A stretch of 38,699 bases of DNA from positions 1-38,699 of IMG/VR virus record IMGVR_UViG_3300035698_002035, one strand, 5' to 3'. The position numbers were made by a program, and so were the translations under genes. Positions 32,003-38,699 of this stretch are shown here, piece by piece. Below the pieces are notes generated by a model. That model was not told the origin of the DNA. It saw only the letters and a list, made by a program, of their open reading frames with translations, and searched no databases. Each line of letters opens with the position of its first letter. Position 1 is the first letter of the stretch. Source of the stretch: a virus.

Positions 32003-32342
32003 TCTGTTTTCTCGTCTTTTCTTCGTGATGTCCTTTGGACAGGGCGTAAATGCTTTTAAACCTTTCGTACGCAATATTAAGTGCAGGGTATTCATCTGCT
32101 AGCTCATCAACTATATTTGGTGATGGCATGTAGTCTTCGAATTCAGTGCCGCCGCTAGTGATATAAGTATTATTGAAATTATCAAAATGACTGTGGTCGG
32201 CGGTTACCCAACTGCCACCGGAGTTTATAGAAGTAACATGGTTATTTGCCCATACATTAACATCGCCGGTGATAGTATCATATGTGACTTCACCTAACTT
32301 GGGCGATGCAGGCGGCGTTGTTGTAATTGTAGTTTTATACAT
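31995..32342 (-). CDS. Small hypothetical protein, fibre-like N-terminus
   Basis: The 115-residue product begins with a Thr-rich strand and LGEVTYDTITGDVNVWANN, a pattern seen at the base or tip of phage fibre proteins, then a helical end (DELADEYPALNIAYERFKSIYAL). Function unknown; it could be a minor virion component. It overlaps the glycosyltransferase gene by 8 bases. Confidence 0.5.
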   Translation of the reverse strand: MYKTTITTTPPASPKLGEVTYDTITGDVNVWANNHVTSINSGGSWVTADHSHFDNFNNTYITSGGTEFEDYMPSPNIVDELADEYPALNIAYERFKSIYALSKGHHEEKTRKQND

Positions 32343-33405
32343 TTTTAATTATCTCGTACATTGCTTCTCCGCTAAAGAACTCTTTTCGTAGTCGTTCGTG
32401 TTGCATAGCAATTGCGTTAATAAAGGAAGAGTAGTTATCCATGTATTCGACTATCTGGCTTTTAACTTCTTCGCGGTGTGTCTCGTAGTTGTTATAGCTC
32501 GAAGTCCACTTTTCGGGATACTTAAATGCAGTATCGCCCATTTCGGAATAACTTAGACGGTCCGGCACCATAGGAATGCAATTTACTTGTAGTCCTTCGT
32601 ACCAGCTAATTCCTAGAGTTTCTTGCAAGTTAGCAGAAAACACTAGTTTAGCTTCGCCTAATAATGTATGATATTCATGCTTAGATAGCGTCGCTTCTTG
32701 ACATATAACAAATTCATACTGCGGTAGTTGCTCTTTGAGATCTCGAAAAATCTCAACTTGCTTCTCGGGTGCAATCCGATGAGGAAATAATATAAGGTCG
32801 CGCTTAGTCATTCCTTTATATTTTAATAGACCGGATTCTAAATATTCCATTGGCCAGCCAACTCTTTTGATTGAGTCGTTTTTATAGATAGCTACTCTGC
32901 CAGGCATATACAACAGTGTACTCGCAAATAAATCAATGTGGAAATCAGAAGCAAAAAAGTTATGATCAAAGCATCCAAACATTGACTGCTCTGCTGCTCG
33001 CACCCACGGTTCGTTGCCGATAAGTCTTCCTAAGAAATCCTGCGGATCATAACTGCCTGCATGCCACAAACCGCCAATTTTAATATTAACGCCAAGTAGC
33101 TTGCTCATATACTTAAGCTGTATTACTGTAGGGTTCCAAGCATCTGTGTAAAGAAAGTAATCACCGTCTTTAACTGTGCCGTTGCAGAACATCTCTCCAA
33201 TCTGTTGAAGCTGAGCACTCTTATATACATTAGTGCCGCCGAAGTTAAGAAATGCACCGGGAGTAGTAGCTTGTGGAGTTTCGCCACCGCTTATCACTTT
33301 AACTACTTCTCTAGTGTACTGTTCTAGTTGCAGTGGAAGAGACTCCTTCCACTGCGCTGTGTATCTAGTTTCAACAGCTTCGATATCAACTATATAGATT
33401 GTCAT
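32335..33405 (-). CDS. GT-B-type glycosyltransferase
   Basis: ATG 33405 forms a TAATG overlap with the preceding gene. The 356-residue product has an alternating alpha/beta layout. The C-terminal half has LILFPHRIAPEKQVEIF (strand then the basic helix of GT4-like enzymes), ICQEATLSKHEYHTLLGEAKLVFSANLQETLGISWYEGL, in which the ETLG-x3-YEGL part matches the E-x7-E donor-binding motif of retaining GT-B enzymes. It may glucosylate phage DNA or modify a glycan; the family alone does not decide. Confidence 0.75.
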   Translation of the reverse strand: MTIYIVDIEAVETRYTAQWKESLPLQLEQYTREVVKVISGGETPQATTPGAFLNFGGTNVYKSAQLQQIGEMFCNGTVKDGDYFLYTDAWNPTVIQLKYMSKLLGVNIKIGGLWHAGSYDPQDFLGRLIGNEPWVRAAEQSMFGCFDHNFFASDFHIDLFASTLLYMPGRVAIYKNDSIKRVGWPMEYLESGLLKYKGMTKRDLILFPHRIAPEKQVEIFRDLKEQLPQYEFVICQEATLSKHEYHTLLGEAKLVFSANLQETLGISWYEGLQVNCIPMVPDRLSYSEMGDTAFKYPEKWTSSYNNYETHREEVKSQIVEYMDNYSSFINAIAMQHERLRKEFFSGEAMYEIIKNV

Positions 33406-33575
33406 TATCGAGTGTTCCTGTGACGAGTGTGTGTTAAGAACTTTTGATAGTTCTGCCAAATCCTATCGTGCCTTTTGTATAAAGCTGCTTCGTTAAACGG
33501 GCGCCCTTCGTGGCGACAGTAGTCACGAAATGCATCAAGGTCTTCCCAAATCTTTGCAATTGGAGGAGCTCTCAT
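33405..33575 (-). CDS. Small basic phage protein
   Basis: The ATG at 33575 has AAGGA upstream and lies just after the QueD-like stop. The 56-residue product, APPIAKIWEDLDAFRDYCRHEG with a RHDRIWQNYQKF helix, is basic and probably helical. It may bind nucleic acid, but no motif supports that. TAATG overlap with the glycosyltransferase gene. Confidence 0.55.
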   Translation of the reverse strand: MRAPPIAKIWEDLDAFRDYCRHEGRPFNEAALYKRHDRIWQNYQKFLTHTRHRNTR

Positions 33576-33576
33576 T

Positions 33577-34029
33577 TTAATTTCCTTGTGATTGGTAAAA
33601 TATAACACAGCCGTTTTCGCCATCTTCGCTAACATCTAACTCGACAAAACGGCCGGGGTATCGAGTTGCAATTTGAACATAAAGATCATCGGCTATCATT
33701 TCGCACGACTTATGATTCAGTTTAATAATTGAGTTTGCATATAGTGACAACAACCAGCGCTTAAATTGAATAAATTCAATATCTCTATCGTTGTGAAATA
33801 CTTGAATGCGTACCCGAAAGTGAAAGATGTGTCGATGCGGGTAACCTAGAAACGAAACATCAAATTCGTCTCCCGTTGCAAGCTTTGGGTCTTCTAATGC
33901 CGCTGGGTAGTTATGTATGCCTTCTTTTGTAAAACTAACCCATATACTGCGTTGCGTGTCTAGTGTAGTCACCGCCGTTGCTTTTTTGCTAAAGACCTTG
34001 TCTATTAATGTGGTGTAGTTAGGTACCAT
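33577..34029 (-). CDS. QueD-like T-fold protein (6-carboxytetrahydropterin synthase-like)
   Basis: The 150-residue product is divergent, but shows H65-x-H67...H70 in PHRHIFHFRVRI (zinc site-like), an EFIQFKRWL element matching V-x-D-F-x2-LK, KLNHKSCEMIADDLY (LN-x-PTAE position) and VELDVSEDGENGCVIFY (the V-x-V-x-E-T strand). This is the layout of the PTPS/QueD family, which makes 6-carboxytetrahydropterin from dihydroneopterin triphosphate. It sits in the same operon direction as FolE, QueE and the DpdA-like gene. The standard C-x3-H-G-H is missing, so function needs testing. Confidence 0.6.
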   Translation of the reverse strand: MVPNYTTLIDKVFSKKATAVTTLDTQRSIWVSFTKEGIHNYPAALEDPKLATGDEFDVSFLGYPHRHIFHFRVRIQVFHNDRDIEFIQFKRWLLSLYANSIIKLNHKSCEMIADDLYVQIATRYPGRFVELDVSEDGENGCVIFYQSQGN

Positions 34030-34033
34030 GTTG

Positions 34034-34573
34034 TTAGTCCTGCGTTAGTTGTACATCGTTAGTGTATTTAGACCAATCGGTGTAGGCCTCTCTTGACTTT
34101 AGGTCGTGGACGGAATGCACCCATACGCCTTCGTTAGTGGCTCTAAAGCCAATATCATCAAGTTTAATGCATGCGTTGTAGTTTAGTAGCTGTATCATAG
34201 GAAGCTTAACGCTAATCATAGGAATAAAACGATCGCTCTCGCTCCAACAAGATTCTAACACAAATAAGTGATAAGCAGCATCAAAGTCTAGTGTTACCCA
34301 GTAATCCATATCTAATAAACCTTTTATAACAGGATGCCATTCCTCGTATTGCTCTGCAGGTGACAAATCAGGATTTGGGAAAAAACTTTGATTGGCTCCT
34401 AAGTAGATATGATTACACTTGCGTATCATGTTGGCTTGGCTTAGGATTTCTTTTAAGTCCGGCACTCCAACTACAAATAAAGTTTGCAGGCCTTTTGCAG
34501 CCGTGTTTTCAACTTCAACGCCAGTGAAATATACCTGATCATCTGACGTGCCATGTTTATATTCTCTTTTCAT
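34034..34573 (-). CDS. Conserved unknown protein next to 7-deazaguanine genes
   Basis: The 179-residue product has REYKHGTSDDQVYFTGVEVE, GLQTLFVVGVPDL and a CNHIYLGANQSFFP stretch, then an IPMISVKLPMI strand. In shape it reads as a compact alpha/beta protein. I associate it with phages that also carry QueD/TGT-type genes, but know no function. It lies 4 bases before the QueD-like gene and overlaps the DUF465-like gene by 17 bases. Confidence 0.6.
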   Translation of the reverse strand: MKREYKHGTSDDQVYFTGVEVENTAAKGLQTLFVVGVPDLKEILSQANMIRKCNHIYLGANQSFFPNPDLSPAEQYEEWHPVIKGLLDMDYWVTLDFDAAYHLFVLESCWSESDRFIPMISVKLPMIQLLNYNACIKLDDIGFRATNEGVWVHSVHDLKSREAYTDWSKYTNDVQLTQD

Positions 34574-34799
34574 CTAGTGCCTTCCTAATACGGTGGATTT
34601 CATCTTTAAGCCAGAGTTTTTGTGTTTTAAGTCGATAGATAGTACTACCTAGTATCCTGCTATTATAGCAGTGTTGTATGTAATTGTCAAGCTCGCGATG
34701 CCGAGATGTTAGCTCGTTTAGGTCGTCTTCAAGGCTCTGACCCACGTTCGAGATCCTCAAGTTGTTGAACTGCGGCATTGCTAAATTCGTCTTCGACAT
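34557..34799 (-). CDS. DUF465/YdcH-like small helical protein
   Basis: The ATG at 34799 has GAGGAG 8 bases upstream, all within the dpdA-like reading frame, so the gene starts inside its neighbour with a 71-base overlap. The 80-residue product has LTSRHRELDNYIQHC and YRLKTQKLWLKDEIHRIRKAL, matching the helix-hairpin DUF465 pattern (H-x2-LD ... LKK-x-KL-x-LKDEI). Function unknown, and such proteins are often found in proteobacteria and their phages. Confidence 0.68.
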   Translation of the reverse strand: MSKTNLAMPQFNNLRISNVGQSLEDDLNELTSRHRELDNYIQHCYNSRILGSTIYRLKTQKLWLKDEIHRIRKALDEKRI

Positions 34800-36297
34800 T
34801 TTCTGGCTCCTCTTCTTCAAATAAATTCTGGAAGTACGTTCCTGCGTTTACTGCTTTCTTGCCAATTGCTCCACGTGTGCCTGGAATTTCCATCCAGTAC
34901 GGACTATACTTGTCAATAAGCGCTTCTGCTTTATCGCGATCGTCTGTTGCAAATATATCTTCTATGATATCACGAAAGAAGTTTTTATCGTATTGTCTAA
35001 ACTTATTGCCTACTAGTTTGCTAGCAACAAGCATATTAGGATATATGCCATTGTCATACTGCCGATTTGCTTCTTGTACAGAATTAATATGATGCCACAC
35101 GTTATGTCCCATTTGGAGTGCATACGAAAAGCTATCCCACGACGTGCGTCCTTCCTTTCCGATTTTATTAAGATCGCCAGGCCTGTAATGACATATGTCG
35201 GAAATAAGCATTCCGTCTGATAACGGCGAGTTTTGAAACTGACGTCCTTTAAATATGTTGTCTTGATTAACAGCATCTCTAAAGGTACGAGGATCAGTTG
35301 CATACTTTTTATTATCGGCACTTGGAAGCATTCGATAAGTCCACTTACCTCGATCCTCTACTTCGGTTTGTATATACACTTGCCCGTTTGCAGTTGCTAA
35401 GATCGGAGATGCACAGTCGAATGTAATAGTAAAGTTTTCGTTATGGTGCTTGCGAACGGCTCTTTGAATATCAGTTAACAACACTGCCCACTCTAACTTA
35501 GATGTGCCTAAGAAGTGCATAAAGTCATGCACGCCTTTTTCTAAAAAGCCGTCAAACCGCAATGCAATAATTCTCTTAAGTACAAGATGAACATCACACA
35601 TATTTTGACCACCCATTGACCACCCATTAAAATGTGTATCGGGATAAACCTTTGGATCACTGTAGTGCTTTACTTGCTGATACCAATCTTCTGCTTGTGC
35701 AAAGTTTTCGCCCTGTAATACATTTAAGAACTTACAATTTCCGTTTCGGTTATTGATAAAGTAATCGTTGTTGATTATAGTACCATCAACTGCTTCTTGA
35801 TATGTATTAATGCCAGTGGCTTCTGGCCCACCCGGTGAACGTGCAACCCATGCAGGGATATCAAGACACATACCGTAGTCCATGTAAGTGTCCATCCACC
35901 GTAACACAGCTATGCGTTTCTTCATAGCCTTCGGACAGTTTGGATCTTTCCAGTCGCCTTCCCAGACGCCCTTGCCAATTTGGAATCCTCCCGAATCACC
36001 AAGTAACCAAGAGTTTTCCCTGTCGCGATTGCGTACCATGTCTTCTTTAGGTGAATGCTTATTTACGTCTAATTCTGCATGTCCTGCAGAATACAACGAC
36101 CAGTGATACTGAAACTGTCCTTCTTGACGGTTAAGCCAATTAAGACTTTCCATGCCATTGTTGAAGTTTTTAGGAAAACGTCCCGGCGGCACATATTCGC
36201 TGTATCGCTGCTTGCCTACATAAGTAGCATAGAAGCCACTTAGCGCAGGCAAGAATATTGCATAGTCTTTCTGTGCTTTTGTAAGATCTGTATTCAT
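34729..36297 (-). CDS. DpdA-like DNA 7-deazaguanine transglycosylase (TGT family)
   Basis: The 522-residue product has LLGDSGGFQIGKG (D101-S-G-G-F-Q, the TGT substrate-binding motif), LNVLQGEN (near 191-198), GWSMGGQ (225-231, equivalent of GGLAVGE) and TFDCASP with D294, the nucleophile position in TGTs. The zinc-binding CxCx2C...H domain of tRNA TGT is not seen, as in DpdA proteins that swap guanine in DNA for a 7-deazaguanine base. FolE, QueD-like, QueE and possibly QueC in this window supply the base. Which form is inserted cannot be told. Confidence 0.82.
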   Translation of the reverse strand: MNTDLTKAQKDYAIFLPALSGFYATYVGKQRYSEYVPPGRFPKNFNNGMESLNWLNRQEGQFQYHWSLYSAGHAELDVNKHSPKEDMVRNRDRENSWLLGDSGGFQIGKGVWEGDWKDPNCPKAMKKRIAVLRWMDTYMDYGMCLDIPAWVARSPGGPEATGINTYQEAVDGTIINNDYFINNRNGNCKFLNVLQGENFAQAEDWYQQVKHYSDPKVYPDTHFNGWSMGGQNMCDVHLVLKRIIALRFDGFLEKGVHDFMHFLGTSKLEWAVLLTDIQRAVRKHHNENFTITFDCASPILATANGQVYIQTEVEDRGKWTYRMLPSADNKKYATDPRTFRDAVNQDNIFKGRQFQNSPLSDGMLISDICHYRPGDLNKIGKEGRTSWDSFSYALQMGHNVWHHINSVQEANRQYDNGIYPNMLVASKLVGNKFRQYDKNFFRDIIEDIFATDDRDKAEALIDKYSPYWMEIPGTRGAIGKKAVNAGTYFQNLFEEEEPENVEDEFSNAAVQQLEDLERGSEP

Positions 36298-36298
36298 A

Positions 36299-37033
36299 TT
36301 ACTTCACTTGTGCTGGTAGAATGTATTCGTACTTAGCTAGTCCTGAATCAACTTCAATCATCATCGCACCCTGGTCGGAAATTTTAACAGTTAGTTTTCC
36401 GTCTAGACTTAATATTGATATAGTTTGCGCTACTGGCCATGACCATCTTTTCTTAAGCTTGTTGCCTACGTCAGTAGCAAAGGTAAACTTACCTGCGTGC
36501 GTTGACTCGTCGCCGAAGCTAAAAATTAAATCGTTATCTTCGTTGTTTACGTTAAACGTAACTTCTTCATTATGAGCTGCACTTTGTAGCTTCATTCGAC
36601 CAATTGACGCCATAGACGGTTCAAACTCAAGTGCCCACGTAGCGCCTTTAAACTTAACACTCTTTAATCGCTCGTCGATTATCTGCTGATTCATAAAACG
36701 GTAATCGTTTTCAAAGTCGCCGGCAGCATTTTCAAAGTGCATGTGAACAGGAAGTTCAACACCGTTACGTTCGGAGTTAATTACTGTAATCTTTGCATCT
36801 TTTTTATACTCTGGATTCTTCAGTAACAATGCTAACTTATCTAAGTTAGGCATGCCAAATACACCGTCGAAGTCGTCAATTGCGCTGTGTGTAGTTCCTT
36901 TAAGTATTACACTACGGTCATCTGTCATAGACTCGACTATAGTTCCGTCTTCTTCGTCCGCGGTGATTTTCACTAAGGTTAAAAACCCTAATGCGTGTGT
37001 GTGAGCTACGATATCTTTTAAAATGTCCTGCAT
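36299..37033 (-). CDS. Sliding clamp-like protein (gp45 type)
   Basis: The 244-residue product lies one base before the dpdA-like start. Length is close to T4 gp45 (228), and its pattern of paired strands and connecting helices, with VKFKGATWALEFEPSMASIGRMK and LDGKLTVKISDQGAMMIEVDSG, suits a two-domain DNA clamp. The identification leans on position beside gp43 and the polymerase's clamp-binding tail. AGGAG 9 bases before ATG and a near-consensus sigma-70 promoter. Confidence 0.68.
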   Translation of the reverse strand: MQDILKDIVAHTHALGFLTLVKITADEEDGTIVESMTDDRSVILKGTTHSAIDDFDGVFGMPNLDKLALLLKNPEYKKDAKITVINSERNGVELPVHMHFENAAGDFENDYRFMNQQIIDERLKSVKFKGATWALEFEPSMASIGRMKLQSAAHNEEVTFNVNNEDNDLIFSFGDESTHAGKFTFATDVGNKLKKRWSWPVAQTISILSLDGKLTVKISDQGAMMIEVDSGLAKYEYILPAQVK

Positions 37034-37065
37034 GTAGTTGTACTCCTAATTTTTATTATCCTTAT

Positions 37066-37094
37066 ATAATACAGCAACTTAGCCGTTTTGTCAA
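37066..37094 (-). promoter_or_regulatory. Sigma-70 promoter (TTGACA-17-TATTAT)
   Basis: On the minus strand TTGACA at 37094-37089 overlaps the end of the HAD gene (stop at 37091), and TATTAT lies at 37071-37066 with 17 bases between. It serves the clamp and likely the downstream dpdA-like gene, early in infection. Confidence 0.8.
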
Positions 37095-37834
37095 GGTTTA
37101 ATTTTTCGAAACGTAATAATAATTCCTAACCGTTTGAAGTATTCTAGATGCTGCGCAGTGTCATGAAAGTCTCTAACTTCAAAACAAAAGTCTTCACGCT
37201 CTAGAACTTTTTCAGCAAGCGAACAGTCGTTGCCGCCCTCTTGCATTTTATCTCCCAAAAAATATATAGTATCTTCTTCCGGGAAGTCTTTAACAATTTG
37301 CGATTTGTCAGTACCGGGCTTCATTATGTCAATGCTGATCATGCCGCCTATTGATGCCGTAATGCTCGGGAACGTCATATTTAGATCATCTACAATAAGC
37401 TTACGCTCGTTATTGGCATTATCCCATTCGTAGTATGCACTCCGGTCGCTCGGTGATGCATTCCGACCAACAACGCTAAAATTGCACATCCCTGTGCGGT
37501 GTTCTATGTGATTGCCGCTGCGTAACGGGTAGCTACTAGTTACTAACTTTTCTTGTAAGTACTGTTCTACGTCAGTTGGTAATTTCCAGTTAGACACATA
37601 TTCTAGTTTATGATCTCGCCAAACTTCATTGCCTAGACAAAAGTAGCAGGCTTCGAAGCTAGACACAATATCGTGTCCTAACTGTTGCGTAATCTTGTCT
37701 TTGTCGCTACCAGTAACTATATAAGTTTTGTTATACACTTGAACACGCTTAAGCCAGACAGCAAAGTCAGGGTCAATCCTTTCTCTGCTGGCAGTTAATG
37801 TTCCGTCGACGTCGAAGATTATGTGATTAATCAA
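37091..37834 (-). CDS. Phosphomannomutase-like HAD phosphatase (eukaryotic PMM type)
   Basis: The 247-residue length equals eukaryotic PMM. FDVDGTLT (8-15) is the HAD nucleophile motif. RTGMCNFSVVGRNAS matches the PMM cap element RNGMLNVSPIGR, SIGGMISIDI-x2-PGTDKS matches the SIGGQISFD...GWDK segment, and YFLGDKMQEGGNDCS matches FGDKTxxGGND. The enzyme would interconvert mannose-6- and -1-phosphate or act as a sugar phosphatase. It may supply GDP-mannose for a phage or host glycan. It is coupled by ATGA to the polymerase gene. Confidence 0.82.
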   Translation of the reverse strand: MINHIIFDVDGTLTASRERIDPDFAVWLKRVQVYNKTYIVTGSDKDKITQQLGHDIVSSFEACYFCLGNEVWRDHKLEYVSNWKLPTDVEQYLQEKLVTSSYPLRSGNHIEHRTGMCNFSVVGRNASPSDRSAYYEWDNANNERKLIVDDLNMTFPSITASIGGMISIDIMKPGTDKSQIVKDFPEEDTIYFLGDKMQEGGNDCSLAEKVLEREDFCFEVRDFHDTAQHLEYFKRLGIIITFRKIKP

Positions 37835-38699
37835 TCGTCGTCTCCGAAATCAAACAAACTCTTAAAGGTAGTATCGTTCTTAGTTGACTCAATGTCGTAA
37901 TCAAGTACACCGATTAAGTTACTAATCTTGTTATCGATAATAGTTTCCTCCATGGCATCATGATCAAACGGCAAATTCTTAAACCATTGCGGCAATCGCA
38001 ATTCGTCTGTCGGATAACCGATTGACGTAAATCCCATTGGGTTAGGCCGCAGCTTGCACACAATTGTTTTCATACCGTCTACTACTTCTTGCGAATACAT
38101 ATCGCTGTTCATGCGACGAAGTGTATTCCAATTAAGTGCTGCTCGTACGTGCCCGGGCATGTTAGCTTTACCTTGCTTCTCTTGCAACGACCGAAACTTA
38201 GTTAAGTTATTGACTCGCTTTGGAGTTCCTTTCTCCCAACCCGGGCGATCTTTAAACACCACACGAAACTCTTCAATCTGAGTTAGGATTACTTGCTCGG
38301 TTTCGGTTTTTAGTACGTTAAGTAATACTTCTTTTAAAAAGTCTTGCATGAACACAGGAGTATCCGATCGTCGCAAATCCAGTCCCATTGCTTTTACCTT
38401 TCCCGGTTCGCCGTCTACATCCTTGCGCTTGCCTTCGTCGTCGGTTACTAGTGCCGCGTATCTCTTTTTAGTAATAAACAATCCGCTTTCGGCAACAATT
38501 TCTCTACCTGCTGCAATTACATCAGACCGCGACTTCGGGCAGTGAAATGCTTGTTCCATGAAGTCTTGGAACGTTGTATTAACTTGTTCGGACACTTGGT
38601 CGTATAATTTTATTATAGTTTCGGGAGTCCAGGGTATATTACCAGCTTTGATGTCTGATTCTAATGTAGAATACGCGCTGAAATAGACTGAATTGTGTA
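37831..38699 (-). CDS. DNA polymerase family B (gp43-like), C-terminal part with probable intein end
   Basis: The frame is open to the window edge; a GTG at 38595 is internal, not the start. 286 residues follow Ser at 38689-38691: SVYFSA aligns with T4 DTDS-IYVSA after catalytic motif C, then KKRYAAL, IMGL-like KAMGLDLRRSDTP, HVRAALNWN and LRPNPMGF match T4 gp43. The end KSLFDFGDDD is a clamp-binding peptide. Directly before the Ser the codons are His, Asn, and one ending in TA (Val, Leu or Ile): V/L/I-H-N, the end of inteins. Normal polymerases have Asp-Thr-Asp there. The intein body is outside the window. Confidence 0.85.
   Translation of the reverse strand, partial: HNSVYFSAYSTLESDIKAGNIPWTPETIIKLYDQVSEQVNTTFQDFMEQAFHCPKSRSDVIAAGREIVAESGLFITKKRYAALVTDDEGKRKDVDGEPGKVKAMGLDLRRSDTPVFMQDFLKEVLLNVLKTETEQVILTQIEEFRVVFKDRPGWEKGTPKRVNNLTKFRSLQEKQGKANMPGHVRAALNWNTLRRMNSDMYSQEVVDGMKTIVCKLRPNPMGFTSIGYPTDELRLPQWFKNLPFDHDAMEETIIDNKISNLIGVLDYDIESTKNDTTFKSLFDFGDDD
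38692..38699 (-). other. Putative intein C-terminus (HN before Ser)
   Basis: Codons CAC AAT precede TCA of motif C. Intein C-termini end in His-Asn, followed by Ser, Thr or Cys as the first extein residue, and the codon before (xTA) permits Val, Leu or Ile as usual. Polymerase motif C is a known insertion site for inteins in viral and archaeal polymerases. Only the last residues are visible. Confidence 0.6.

Noticed and set aside
38593-38595. GTG as the start of a separate 254-residue protein
   Set aside because: The frame stays open to the window edge, and the upstream codons align with family-B polymerase sequence after motif C, so the GTG is internal.
38689-38699. Catalytically dead polymerase by point mutation
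   Set aside because: Two adjacent changes yielding exactly His-Asn before Ser, with a permitted Val/Leu/Ile codon before, fit an intein end better than random loss in an otherwise intact gene.

Overview
The window is a gene-dense, AT-rich piece of a tailed-phage genome. The closest fit is a T4-like marine myovirus of the broad group that infects cyanobacteria and SAR11-type bacteria. Support comes from a family-B DNA polymerase C-terminus (gp43-like, ending in a clamp-binding tail), a sliding-clamp-like protein, a T4 RNase H-type 5'-3' exonuclease, a tail-fibre-like protein, many small conserved myovirus proteins, start/stop overlaps of the ATGA and TAATG kind, near-consensus sigma-70 early promoters, and NATAAATA late-promoter motifs. 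The host cannot be named from the sequence. No tRNA, rRNA, CRISPR array, integrase or transposase was seen.

Region A (1 to about 21150) is an accessory island whose genes run in blocks on alternating strands. It holds seven radical-SAM (rSAM) proteins and nine Fe(II)/2-oxoglutarate (2OG) oxygenase-like proteins. With them are a methyltransferase, S-adenosylmethionine decarboxylase (SpeD), a glycine-amidinotransferase-like enzyme, a class III aminotransferase, a QueC-like PP-loop ATPase, a degenerate kinase-like protein, a fatty-acid desaturase and a sulfotransferase-like protein. Blocks: (+) 1-2008; (-) 6835-2012; (+) 6926-9333; (-) 13957-9311; (+) 13997-15216; (-) 19100-15213; (+) 19171-21157. 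The two middle rSAM blocks converge, and each is an N-twitch rSAM gene followed by an rSAM gene with a Cys-rich C-terminus. No substrate can be read from sequence; surface glycan, lipid, peptide or small-molecule modification are all possible.

Region B (21149-31208) is all on the minus strand. It has the tail fibre with a tetrapeptide GxVT repeat, several conserved myovirus proteins of unknown function, a MoxR-type AAA+ ATPase with a VWA/metallopeptidase partner, the exonuclease, and the 7-deazaguanine genes queE and folE. Two genes carry a late-promoter motif next to a hairpin that could hide or constrain their translation start in read-through transcripts, as in T4 gene e.

Region C (31296-38699, minus strand) carries a phosphoribosyltransferase, a glycosyltransferase, a QueD-like T-fold protein, a DpdA/TGT-like transglycosylase, the clamp, a eukaryotic-type phosphomannomutase-like HAD phosphatase, and the end of DNA polymerase. 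FolE, QueD-like, QueE, perhaps the QueC-like protein, and DpdA together suggest 7-deazaguanine modification of phage DNA. At the very edge of the window the polymerase reading frame runs into His-Asn directly before the Ser of the DTDS catalytic motif. This is the signature of an intein C-terminus, so the polymerase gene probably carries a whole or split intein just outside the window.
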